This document shows, in pieces, positions 1-6,964 of a DNA stretch of 8,971 nt. The stretch is taken from positions 1 through 8,971 of the forward strand of contig JAFOYS010000137.1 in assembly GCA_017391435.1 (NCBI GenBank). The letters are read 5' to 3'. Every line of letters starts with the position of its first letter. Position 1 is the first letter of the stretch. Made by a program: the position numbers and the translations under genes. The notes under the pieces were generated by a model. The model was not told where the DNA came from. It was given only the letters and a program-made list of their open reading frames with translations, and made no database searches. The DNA comes from Alistipes sp. GTDB lineage: Bacteria; Bacteroidota; Bacteroidia; Bacteroidales; Rikenellaceae.

Positions 1-2316
1 CATATCCAAAACATCGCAGATATCCTTGCCTCGGTACTTAATATCAAGTATCTCCTGCTTAAATCGTCTACCGTTACATTGATCGCAAGTAAGGACAACA
101 TCTGCCATAAACTGCATACCAATCTTGATGACACCCTCACCCTGGCACTGTTCACACCTACCGCCAACCATATTGAACGAGAAGTTTGACGGTTGAATAT
201 TTGTGCGCTTTGCGTACGGCTGGTCGGCATAGAGTCGGCGAATCTCATCGTAGGCCTTAATGTAGGTCACAGGATTTGAACGAGATGACTTGCCGATAGG
301 ATTCTGATCAACAAGCTCAACACTGCGGAGTAATTTTACATCACCGCCCAAGGAGTCAAAATCCCCTGGATGGTCGCCCGTTTCGTTTAGTGCTCGGCGC
401 AGTGCTGGATAGAGAATACTCTTGACAAGAGAGCTCTTGCCCGATCCTGAAACACCTGTAATACAAGTTATTACACCTAAAGGAATCTTTACAGAGATAT
501 TCTTCAAGTTGTGCTCCCTGGCTCCGTTTATTGTGATGTAGTTACTCCACGGGCGTACAGCGCGAGGTGTGTCAATGCTCTTGCGGCCACATATATAGTC
601 GGCAGTAAGGGACTCTGTCGCCTTGCACAAATCTTTGTACTCTCCGCTGTAGACTACCCTACCGCCATTATCGCCAGCCTCTGGGCCAATATCTACAATA
701 TAATCGGCCGCACGGATAATCTCCTCCTCGTGCTCAACAACAATCACTGTATTGCCTAAATCGCGCAACTGCTTGAGTACCTTGATAAGTCGCGATGTGT
801 CGCGTGGGTGCAGTCCAATACTCGGCTCGTCAAGAATATAGAGAGAGCCTGTTAGATTGCTTCCTAATGATGTTGAGAGGTTTATTCGCTGACTCTCTCC
901 ACCTGAGAGGGTTGAACTTAGACGGTCTAAAGTTAGATAACCAAGGCCGACATCAGTCAGATACTGAAGGCGGTTTGTAATCTCTTTTAGTATTCGCTCA
1001 GAGGTTGTTCTGTCGTACTCATCTAACTGAAGGTTTGCAAAAAAGTCAATCAGGGTGTCAATATCTATATTTGCCAACTCTGCAATGCTCTTTCCACCAA
1101 CCTTTACATATAGTGCCTCTGGTCTTAGTCGCGCTCCATTGCAGGCTGGACAGAGAGTCTTGCCTGTATAACGCGCCTTAAGGATGCTAAATTGGGTCTT
1201 GTGCTTCTTCTTCTCACGCTCAAGATAGTCAAAGAAGTAGTTTAGACCATCGAAGTACTCATTTCCAGTCCAGAGTAATCGTCTCTGCTCCTCGGTAAGC
1301 TGATAGTATGGCGTGTGTATCGGAAAATCAAACTTGTATGCATTCTGAACAAGTTTATCGCGAAAACGACTCATACTATCGCCTCGCCAGCAGGCAATAG
1401 CGTTGTCAAATATGGTCTTTGTCTTGTCTGGAACAACAAGATTCTCATCTATACCCGTTACGCGACCAAAACCCTCACAAACAGGACAGGCGCCCAGCGG
1501 ATTGTTAAAACCAAATAGGTGCTCAGTAGGATGCTCAAACTCAATACCGTCAGTGGTCATCAATGCTGAAAATTGAGCTATAGAGTCGTTGTGTATAATA
1601 GCGCAACTGTTTGTACCATAGCCAAATGCGCCAGATATTGACTCTCGCATACGATTTAGCGTCTGGTCATCATCACTCACCTTAATGCGGTCTAAGATGA
1701 CATAGACACCTTCGGTTGATGAGTTGTTATCTATGGTTGGCATAAACTCCTCAAGAAGCAGTGTTTTGCCATCCTTATAGAGTCTCTGAATGCCGTCTGA
1801 ATATAGCTGAACAAGGCGGTCAATAAGCGATTGTCCCTCTTTGGTTTTCAGAGGTATAGCTACCATTATTCGCTCACCATCTCCAAGAGAGAGCGCGTAT
1901 TGAACTACATCGTCAGTTGTGTAGCACTTGACCTCTAATCCTGATATTGGCGAGTATGTATGGCCTATGCGCGAGTATAGTAGTCGCAAATAGTCGTATA
2001 TCTCCGTTGTAGTACCGACTGTTGAGCGGGGATTGCGTGTGCTAACCTTCTGCTCAATAGCAATAGCGGGTGCAATACCCGTGATTATATCAACATCGGG
2101 TTTGGTCATTCTACCTAAGAACTGGCGAGCATACGACGATAGAGACTCTACATAGCGTCGCTGACCCTCAGCAAATATTGTATCAAAGGCAAGAGTACTC
2201 TTTCCAGAGCCGCTCAGACCCGTGACAACAACAAGGCTATTGTGAGGTATATTAAGCTCTATATTCTTGAGATTATGTACCTTAGCACCTTTTATATAAA
2301 TCGAATTATAGCTCAT
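1..2316 (-). CDS. uvrA: UvrA, excinuclease ABC subunit A (3' end cut by window edge)
   Basis: UvrA is the damage-sensing ATPase of nucleotide excision repair; as a dimer it loads UvrB onto lesions in the cytoplasm. I read an uninterrupted minus-strand frame of 772 codons from the ATG at 2316 to the left edge; the family usually has about 940 residues, so roughly 165-170 C-terminal residues are missing. Visible in order are Walker A GLSGSGKS (residues 33-40), the zinc-module cysteines CPVC (277-280) and CPAC (389-392), ABC signature LSGGESQR (470-477), Walker B DEPSIGLH (496-503), the second Walker A starting GVSGSGKS (621), and the second zinc finger CEQC (721-724) with CDQC (744-747). The second ABC signature and Walker B should lie beyond the edge. 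The start overlaps the end of the yigZ-family gene by 11 bases (ATGAGCTATAA), which suggests translational coupling as the last gene of the dapB transcript. All key residues in the visible part are intact. Confidence 0.98.
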   Translation of the reverse strand, partial: MSYNSIYIKGAKVHNLKNIELNIPHNSLVVVTGLSGSGKSTLAFDTIFAEGQRRYVESLSSYARQFLGRMTKPDVDIITGIAPAIAIEQKVSTRNPRSTVGTTTEIYDYLRLLYSRIGHTYSPISGLEVKCYTTDDVVQYALSLGDGERIMVAIPLKTKEGQSLIDRLVQLYSDGIQRLYKDGKTLLLEEFMPTIDNNSSTEGVYVILDRIKVSDDDQTLNRMRESISGAFGYGTNSCAIIHNDSIAQFSALMTTDGIEFEHPTEHLFGFNNPLGACPVCEGFGRVTGIDENLVVPDKTKTIFDNAIACWRGDSMSRFRDKLVQNAYKFDFPIHTPYYQLTEEQRRLLWTGNEYFDGLNYFFDYLEREKKKHKTQFSILKARYTGKTLCPACNGARLRPEALYVKVGGKSIAELANIDIDTLIDFFANLQLDEYDRTTSERILKEITNRLQYLTDVGLGYLTLDRLSSTLSGGESQRINLSTSLGSNLTGSLYILDEPSIGLHPRDTSRLIKVLKQLRDLGNTVIVVEHEEEIIRAADYIVDIGPEAGDNGGRVVYSGEYKDLCKATESLTADYICGRKSIDTPRAVRPWSNYITINGAREHNLKNISVKIPLGVITCITGVSGSGKSSLVKSILYPALRRALNETGDHPGDFDSLGGDVKLLRSVELVDQNPIGKSSRSNPVTYIKAYDEIRRLYADQPYAKRTNIQPSNFSFNMVGGRCEQCQGEGVIKIGMQFMADVVLTCDQCNGRRFKQEILDIKYRGKDICDVLDM

Positions 2317-2926
2317 TTTCTAACACTTCTAATGTAGCACCACTAACCTTGCTAAGCTTGCCAAGTAGCTGCTCTGCTTTGCTTTTGCGGATAGCAAGGG
2401 TTATTGTGCATAGGTTATCAAAACTCTGCTCCACAACCTTTGGACTCTCGTCCTTAATGATACGCATCACATCGTTCATAACCATATACGAGAAGTCTAC
2501 ACGCACAACTGTATCAACAGTAAGCTCAATTATATCGGCTTGGTCAAGCACATCTGCAGCCGCCTCGCGATAGGCCTGAATAAGACCTGATACGCCGAGT
2601 TTTGTGCCGCCAAAGTAGCGGACAACAACTACAAGGCAGTCGGTAATCTCCTTAGAGACCAGCTGACCGAGTATTGGTTTGCCAGCGGTGCCTGATGGCT
2701 CTCCATCATCATTGGCACGAAAATGTTCCCCATTAGGACCCAGTCGCCAAGCATAACAGTGGTGTGTAGCATCGTAATACTGCTTGTGCAGGGTGTCAAG
2801 AATCTCCTTAATCTGCTCCTCGCTCTTTACAGGATAGGCATACGAAAGGAACTTGCTGCTCCTCTCGCGCATAGCACACTCTGCTGGTGCAGAGATAGTT
2901 AGATAACTATCTTTAATTTCGTCCAT
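2306..2926 (-). CDS. yigZ: YigZ / IMPACT family protein (UPF0029 plus DUF1949)
   Basis: A complete 206-residue protein, the usual length for bacterial YigZ. The N-terminal UPF0029 (IMPACT) domain spans about residues 15-125 and carries the two family hallmarks, DDGEPSGTAGKPIL (73-86) and VVRYFGGTKLG (101-111). The C-terminal part, about 135-200, fits the DUF1949 ferredoxin-like domain. In eukaryotes IMPACT/YIH1 relatives inhibit Gcn2 activation; the bacterial role is not firmly established, and a nucleic-acid or ribosome-linked activity is only inferred from fold. The ATG at 2926 overlaps the lepB stop by one base (TAATG), and the 3' end overlaps uvrA by 11 bases, so it is embedded in the dapB-lepB-yigZ-uvrA transcript. 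Nothing is truncated. Family assignment is secure; function is not. Confidence 0.95.
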   Translation of the reverse strand: MDEIKDSYLTISAPAECAMRERSSKFLSYAYPVKSEEQIKEILDTLHKQYYDATHHCYAWRLGPNGEHFRANDDGEPSGTAGKPILGQLVSKEITDCLVVVVRYFGGTKLGVSGLIQAYREAAADVLDQADIIELTVDTVVRVDFSYMVMNDVMRIIKDESPKVVEQSFDNLCTITLAIRKSKAEQLLGKLSKVSGATLEVLENEL

Positions 2927-4272
2927 TATCGTATCTTTCTAAAGAGTCTGTTCCAACGGATGCCATCCTCGCCCTTAGAAAAAGCGATAAATGAAGCCTT
3001 ACCTACAATATGATCCTCTGGTACAAAGCCCCAGAAGCGACTATCGGCCGAGTTGTGGCGATTATCTCCCATCATCCAGTAGTAGTCCATTGCAAAGGTG
3101 TAGGTTGTTGCAACCTCTCCGTCAATAAATATCTGACCATCCTTAACCTCAAGGCTGTGTCCCTCGTACTGCTCGATAATTCGGCTATATAGAGGTAGAA
3201 CATCTGTGTTAAGCTCTATTGTTGTGCCCTTCTGTGGTACCCACATATCGCCAAAATTATCCTGTGTCCAGCCGTAGAGTGGACTGTGAGGGAAGAAGTC
3301 AAGAGATCTCTCTTTGTTGTCATAGAGTACTACAGACTCTACAATAGCCATCTTCTCAACAGCCTTTTCCTCCTCTGCGGTCATTGTAAGGTAGTAGTAA
3401 GGCATTGAGCCTCCCCACTCGCGCACACCAGCCTTTCGCATAGCATACTCTGTCAGTGGTGCAGATGTCTGAACAAAGTAGATATGCTGCTCTGTATCTG
3501 GAGCTACCACCTCTACCCCATTGATCTTAAGAGCTGTACCCTCAATGGATATCTTATCTCCAGGTAGGGCTACGCATCGTTTGATGTAGTTCTCGCGCTT
3601 GTCTACAGGGTGTACTTGAATACCATAGTCCTCAAGTAGACGACTGCGACCCTCTGCATTACCATATGTAGCCTGATAACTACGCAGAACATCGTAGTAG
3701 CTTGCACCAGGAGTTGCTTGAAGCCTTTTTGTTGTAAGAACAGTGTCGCCCTCAGGATAGTTAAACACCACTACATCGCCTCGCTCAATACGGCTTGTGC
3801 CGCGCAATCTGTGGTAGTCCCACTTTATCGCCTCGCTGTAAGACTTCGTGCTCTGAGTAAATGGCATTGTGTTGAATACAAATGGCATTGAAATCGGAGT
3901 GTTTGGCACTTGTGGGCCATATGCAAGTTTACTTACATATATGTAGTCGCCAATAAGAATGGTCTTCTCCATTGACGATGTAGGCACCTTATATAGCTGA
4001 AAGACAAATAGATGAAGCAGTGTCGCAGCGACTGTTGCCCAAAGTATTGCATCTATCCAACTCCAAATACTTCTGTAGAGAGGATATTTTTCGCAAAAGT
4101 AATCGTTGTAGTGCCACACATACTTGTAAAAAAGTCGTGAGATGTAAATATCGTAAATCAGTGGCAGACCCAATAGCATCCACAGATTGCCTGTCCAAAC
4201 TACAGCAAGCAGTGTGTATATTATGGTAACAGCACCAAACTTAAACCATCTATTTTTTAGTATATTCTTCAT
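2926..4272 (-). CDS. lepB: Signal peptidase I (long Bacteroidota form)
   Basis: This inner-membrane serine protease uses a Ser-Lys dyad to cleave signal peptides from exported proteins. The 448-residue product has hydrophobic stretches at about 12-44 and 73-94, which should anchor it, followed by a periplasmic catalytic region. Visible boxes are PTSSMEKT (97-104) with catalytic Ser100, box C RGDVVVF (164-170), box D YIKRCVALPGD (229-239) with probable general-base Lys231, and box E GDNRHNSADSR (402-412). The family's usual proline after SM-x is lysine here, which I recall as common in Bacteroidota. Ser100 to Lys231 is 131 residues apart, against about 55 in E. coli LepB, and another long stretch lies between boxes D and E, so the protein carries large insertions. 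It begins 3 bases after the dapB stop and shares one base with the next gene. Catalytic residues are all present, so it should be active. Confidence 0.96.
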   Translation of the reverse strand: MKNILKNRWFKFGAVTIIYTLLAVVWTGNLWMLLGLPLIYDIYISRLFYKYVWHYNDYFCEKYPLYRSIWSWIDAILWATVAATLLHLFVFQLYKVPTSSMEKTILIGDYIYVSKLAYGPQVPNTPISMPFVFNTMPFTQSTKSYSEAIKWDYHRLRGTSRIERGDVVVFNYPEGDTVLTTKRLQATPGASYYDVLRSYQATYGNAEGRSRLLEDYGIQVHPVDKRENYIKRCVALPGDKISIEGTALKINGVEVVAPDTEQHIYFVQTSAPLTEYAMRKAGVREWGGSMPYYYLTMTAEEEKAVEKMAIVESVVLYDNKERSLDFFPHSPLYGWTQDNFGDMWVPQKGTTIELNTDVLPLYSRIIEQYEGHSLEVKDGQIFIDGEVATTYTFAMDYYWMMGDNRHNSADSRFWGFVPEDHIVGKASFIAFSKGEDGIRWNRLFRKIR

Positions 4273-4275
4273 AGT

Positions 4276-5013
4276 CTACTCTTTAAAAAGGTCATCCATT
4301 GTAAATACTCCGCTCTTGCCGCAGATAAACTCGGCAGCAATTACAGCACCTGTAGCCAGCGCACTGCGCGATTTAAGAGTGTGCTTAATCTCGAGTATAT
4401 CATCATTAGACTCATATTTTACAGTGTGAGTTCCAGGTACAGTGCCCTCGCGTAGTGAGGTAATCTCAATACTCTGTGAACTATCTACACTCTGCTCACC
4501 CTTCTGTGGCTCAATGCAGTGCCAAGACTGTTTTCTGTCAAGGCGAGTGATAATATCAGAGGCAAGTGTAATTGCAGTACCGCTTGGAGCATCTTTCTTC
4601 TGGGTGTGGTGAATCTCCTCAATATCTACATCGTATACGCTATATGGATTCATTAACTCTGCTAAGCGGCGATTGATTCTAAAGGCAATATTCACACCAA
4701 GAGAGTAGTTGCTGCTGTACATAAAGGCACCGCCCTTCTCTCTGCACAGTTGCTGAGCCTCCTGTAGACGGTTGGTCCAACCTGTAGTGCCACTAACAAC
4801 AGCAACGCCGGCATTGATGCAGGTAGTAATGTTATTAAATGCCGTATCTGGAGTTGTAAACTCAATTGCTACATCAATGTTTTTAAGCGACTGAGCATTA
4901 AGTGCTTCAGTATTGTTATAATCAATTATAAGCGAGACAGTATGCCCTCTCTGCTGTAGAACACGCTCAATCTCGTGTCCCATCTTTCCATATCCAATAA
5001 TTGCTACATTCAT
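4276..5013 (-). CDS. dapB: 4-hydroxy-tetrahydrodipicolinate reductase
   Basis: DapB performs the NAD(P)H-dependent reduction in the diaminopimelate/lysine pathway, supplying lysine and a peptidoglycan cross-linking residue in the cytoplasm. The 245-residue protein has the N-terminal Rossmann motif GYGKMG (7-12), SGTTGW (74-79), and the catalytic segment HHTQKKDAPSGTA (135-147), with His135 as probable proton donor and Lys139 as partner, followed by the tetramerisation/substrate-binding half. An open frame extends upstream to an ATG at 5082, but I chose 5013 because the protein then begins MNVAIIGYGKMG exactly like the family, and because the longer start would place the predicted promoter inside the gene. 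Length is slightly short of E. coli DapB (273) but normal for this phylum. It is the first gene of the leftward operon, with a very short predicted leader of about 15 bases and a weak AAAGAG close to the start. Confidence 0.97.
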   Translation of the reverse strand: MNVAIIGYGKMGHEIERVLQQRGHTVSLIIDYNNTEALNAQSLKNIDVAIEFTTPDTAFNNITTCINAGVAVVSGTTGWTNRLQEAQQLCREKGGAFMYSSNYSLGVNIAFRINRRLAELMNPYSVYDVDIEEIHHTQKKDAPSGTAITLASDIITRLDRKQSWHCIEPQKGEQSVDSSQSIEITSLREGTVPGTHTVKYESNDDILEIKHTLKSRSALATGAVIAAEFICGKSGVFTMDDLFKE

Positions 5014-5019
5014 AATCTC

Positions 5020-5033
5020 TTTGTTTAAACAAA
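5020..5033. repeat. 14-base perfect palindrome at the dapB start site
   Basis: TTTGTTTAAACAAA is a perfect palindrome directly abutting the -7 element and covering the predicted dapB transcription start. A protein bound here would block initiation, so it is a candidate operator. It is AT-rich and partly repeats the TTTG of the promoter, so chance is a real alternative. Confidence 0.5.
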
Positions 5034-5065
5034 CAAAGGTAGTAATTTTTTGTCGTAACTGCAAA
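5034..5065 (-). promoter_or_regulatory. Bacteroidota-type promoter for dapB-lepB-yigZ-uvrA
   Basis: Read on the minus strand, TTTG (5065-5062) is followed after 20 bases by TACCTTTG (5041-5034), matching the Bacteroidota primary-sigma consensus of a -33 TTTG and a -7 TAnnTTTG. The transcript would start near 5028, about 15 bases before the dapB ATG. The position also rules against the longer dapB start at 5082. Confidence 0.8.
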
Positions 5066-5149
5066 TACGAGTCTGTTGACACTCTATATTTTATCGTGAG
5101 AAATCTACTTCTAAAACTCTGATAGAGATAGGATCTTTAATATTTTTAC

Positions 5150-5167
5150 AATTTTTCTGAAAAAATT
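5150..5167. repeat. AT-rich inverted repeat upstream of the ROK gene promoter
   Basis: AATTTTT and AAAAATT flank CTGA, and in another register TTTTTC-T-GAAAAA (5152-5164) is a perfect 13-base odd palindrome. It lies 12 bases upstream of the -33 element of the rightward promoter. TTTTTC/GAAAAA resembles the half-sites of NagC/Mlc-type ROK repressors, though the half-site spacing is much shorter than theirs. It could be an autoregulatory operator or simply an UP-like AT tract. It lacks the GC-rich stem expected of a terminator. Confidence 0.4.
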
Positions 5168-5179
5168 TAATAAGGAGAC

Positions 5180-5209
5180 TTGTATTATTAATCTTTTTTA
5201 GTAAATTTG
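5180..5209 (+). promoter_or_regulatory. Bacteroidota-type promoter for the ROK-GNAT-rpe-ABC-F string
   Basis: TTG (5180-5182) is followed after 19 bases by TAAATTTG (5202-5209), a full match to the TAnnTTTG -7 element. Transcription would start near 5215, leaving a leader of about 24 bases before the ATG at 5239. The -33 match is the minimal TTG, so it is slightly weaker than the opposing dapB promoter. Confidence 0.75.
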
Positions 5210-5238
5210 TATCCGAAACAAAGTAAAACCTTAAAGAG

Positions 5239-6468
5239 ATGAGTTCGTTAATCGATTTCTTCAACAATCACCAGACCGAAAATAAGGGTCTGCAGCAGAA
5301 GAATAATATAATCAAGCGAAATATTATCGCTTATATGGCCGTAAATGGCGAGAGCACCCTTGCTGAACTTACTAAGGAGTTGAGAATCAGTGTTCCAACA
5401 ATTACAAAACTTGTTCAGGAGCTCTGTGACGAGGGTATTGTTACCGACTTGGGAAAGGTTGAAACCCCTGGTGGTCGTCGTCCAAATGTCTTTGGTCTTA
5501 CAAATTCTGCAATCTACTTTGCGGGTATCAATGTGGGTCGTGACCGTATGACCTATGTTATCACTGACCTTCAGAATAACATTATCCGTGAGTCGGTAGA
5601 CGATACATTTGAGCTTACAGACCGCAGCCAGTGTCTTGATAGAATTTGTGACAACATTGAGGATTTTATCAACAACTGCGGTATTGACAAGGGGCATATT
5701 CTCGGTGTAGGCGTCTGCATTGTAGGTCGCGTAAATACTCAGCAGGGACGAAGCTACAAGTACTTTACAAGCATTGAGACTCCTATTCGTGAGATTATTG
5801 AGCAGCGAATCGGTATCCGAGTGCTTATTGAGAATGATACCCGTAGCCGCTGCTATGCCGAGTACACTTGTGGTAAGAGCAAGGATGAGAGCAATGTGCT
5901 CTATCTACACCTTGGTCTGGGTGTTGCTATCGGTATTGTTGTAGGCGGCAAACTCTTCTATGGTAAAAATGGCTTTGCAGGCGAGTTTGGCCATATACCG
6001 TTCTTTGATAACGAGAAGATCTGCTTCTGTGGTAAGAAGGGATGTCTTGAGACTGAGGTTTCAGGAATCGCTATTGAGGAGAAGATGAGCGAGCTTATTC
6101 GCGCAGGTGCAAACTCAATTCTCCGCCCTAAGTATGAGCGTGGTGAGACTATACATATTAATGATATTATTGCCGCTGCACGCAATGATGATAATCTCTC
6201 TATTGAGCTTATTGAGGAGGCTGGAGAGAAGATTGGTAAGGCGGTAGCTATACTTATTAATATATTCAACCCTGAGACCGTAATTGTCGGAGGTAATCTG
6301 GCATCTGCGGGTGACTATGTGATGCTTCCGCTCAAGAGCGCGACAAATAAATACTCGCTAAACCTTGTCTACAAAGATACCAAGTTCCGACTCTCAAAGA
6401 TGAGTGATAACGCACCTGCGTGGGGTGTGGCAATGCTTATCCGCAACCAAGTTATCGGACTGTTGTAG
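5239..6468 (+). CDS. ROK-family transcriptional regulator (NagC/XylR type)
   Basis: A 409-residue protein with an N-terminal winged helix-turn-helix (about residues 22-75; recognition region near SVPTITKLVQEL, 51-62) fused to a ROK sugar-kinase-like domain. ROK features are the acidic END motif (198-200, Asp200 at the kinase catalytic position), GLGVAIGIVVGGKL (226-239), GEFGHIPF (248-255) and a zinc site formed by His252 with CFCGKKGC (262-269; Cys262, 264, 269). The kinase DxGxT phosphate motif is replaced by NVGRD (98-102), so this is most likely a sugar-sensing repressor rather than a kinase. Its ligand cannot be told from sequence. The ATG at 5239 sits about 24 bases from the predicted start site; AAAGAG directly abuts it, too close to be a good ribosome binding site. 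Its stop is 1 base from the GNAT gene. It is well placed to regulate itself and the divergent dapB operon. Confidence 0.93.
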   Translation: MSSLIDFFNNHQTENKGLQQKNNIIKRNIIAYMAVNGESTLAELTKELRISVPTITKLVQELCDEGIVTDLGKVETPGGRRPNVFGLTNSAIYFAGINVGRDRMTYVITDLQNNIIRESVDDTFELTDRSQCLDRICDNIEDFINNCGIDKGHILGVGVCIVGRVNTQQGRSYKYFTSIETPIREIIEQRIGIRVLIENDTRSRCYAEYTCGKSKDESNVLYLHLGLGVAIGIVVGGKLFYGKNGFAGEFGHIPFFDNEKICFCGKKGCLETEVSGIAIEEKMSELIRAGANSILRPKYERGETIHINDIIAAARNDDNLSIELIEEAGEKIGKAVAILINIFNPETVIVGGNLASAGDYVMLPLKSATNKYSLNLVYKDTKFRLSKMSDNAPAWGVAMLIRNQVIGLL

Positions 6469-6469
6469 T

Positions 6470-6964
6470 ATGTTTTTTAAGGGTAGTAGAGTAACACTGC
6501 GTAGTGTCGCCATTTCGGATGTCGGCACTATTCTTATGTGGGAGAACGACCCTGAATTAGCTCAGTTTAGTGATGCTCACGACCCCTATACAGAGGAGCA
6601 AATTGTAGACTTTATTGTCGAGCAGCAGCAGGGTCTTGAGGCTTGTGGGCAACTTCGGTTGATGATTGATACAGCAGACGGTCAAACTATTGGCGCAGTA
6701 GATATTTTTGACTACGATGGCGCAAGTGCCGAACTGGGCGTGCTTGTATATAGTAAAAACCATCGCTGTTGTGGATATGCAACTGAGGCCATAACAGCTG
6801 TTATTGAGCTCTGCGCTCAGTGGGGAATCACTACCCTATGGGCAACAATAGATAGTAGTAATAGTGCGAGCACTAAACTATTTACACGATGTGGATTTAA
6901 ATTGTTTGAAAATAATAGATACAAATATGAAACGAATAGTATCTCCGTCAATACTCTCGGCTGA
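6470..6964 (+). CDS. GNAT-family N-acetyltransferase (RimJ/RimL or SpeG-like)
   Basis: A 164-residue single-domain acetyltransferase that would transfer acetyl from acetyl-CoA to an amine; substrate unknown. The start of the protein, GSRVTLRSVAISD (5-17), is typical of the RimJ/RimL/SpeG branch. The acetyl-CoA pyrophosphate loop is NHRCCGYATEA (97-107), fitting RxxGxA, and NSASTKLFTRCGF (131-143) is the conserved segment where the Asn contacts the cofactor. An open frame extends upstream to 6404, but that lies within the ROK gene; the ATG at 6470, one base after the ROK stop, gives the family-like N-terminus. The last 13 codons are shared out of frame with the beginning of rpe, so the C-terminal tail after YKY (151-153) is probably not conserved. 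Ribosomal protein, polyamine or other small amine substrates are all possible. Confidence 0.88.
   Translation: MFFKGSRVTLRSVAISDVGTILMWENDPELAQFSDAHDPYTEEQIVDFIVEQQQGLEACGQLRLMIDTADGQTIGAVDIFDYDGASAELGVLVYSKNHRCCGYATEAITAVIELCAQWGITTLWATIDSSNSASTKLFTRCGFKLFENNRYKYETNSISVNTLG

Larger units (their letters stand above)
5014..5238. other. Divergent intergenic control region
   Basis: This 225-base AT-rich stretch is the only noncoding DNA of any size in the window. It contains the two back-to-back promoters, the palindrome at the dapB start site, and the AT-rich inverted repeat near 5150-5167. An imperfect dyad, GAG and CTC around TGT-TG-ACA (5069-5084), lies just upstream of the dapB -33 element. 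I see no riboswitch, small RNA gene or small ORF with a credible start here. Its two -33 elements are over 110 bases apart, so the promoters do not overlap. Confidence 0.8.

Noticed and set aside
511..1518. Three small plus-strand open frames (511-759, 795-980, 1315-1518)
   Set aside because: They lie antisense within the continuous uvrA frame, and their products resemble no family. They are shadow frames.
5013..5082. Longer dapB start at 5082 giving 23 extra residues
   Set aside because: The extra residues do not look like DapB, the segment contains the predicted promoter, and the internal Met gives the standard family N-terminus.
5076..5104. TTGACA with a downstream TA-rich stretch, resembling an E. 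coli sigma-70 promoter on the plus strand
   Set aside because: Bacteroidota use a different consensus, and a good TAnnTTTG promoter exists much closer to the ROK gene.
5150..5168. Possible intrinsic terminator in the AT-rich inverted repeat
   Set aside because: The stem is all A-T pairs apart from one register, lacks a GC-rich core, and no gene ends nearby because both flanking genes diverge.
5248..5697. 149-residue minus-strand open frame inside the ROK gene
   Set aside because: The plus-strand frame is a clear full-length ROK regulator; the antisense frame has no recognisable domain and no promoter or credible start context.
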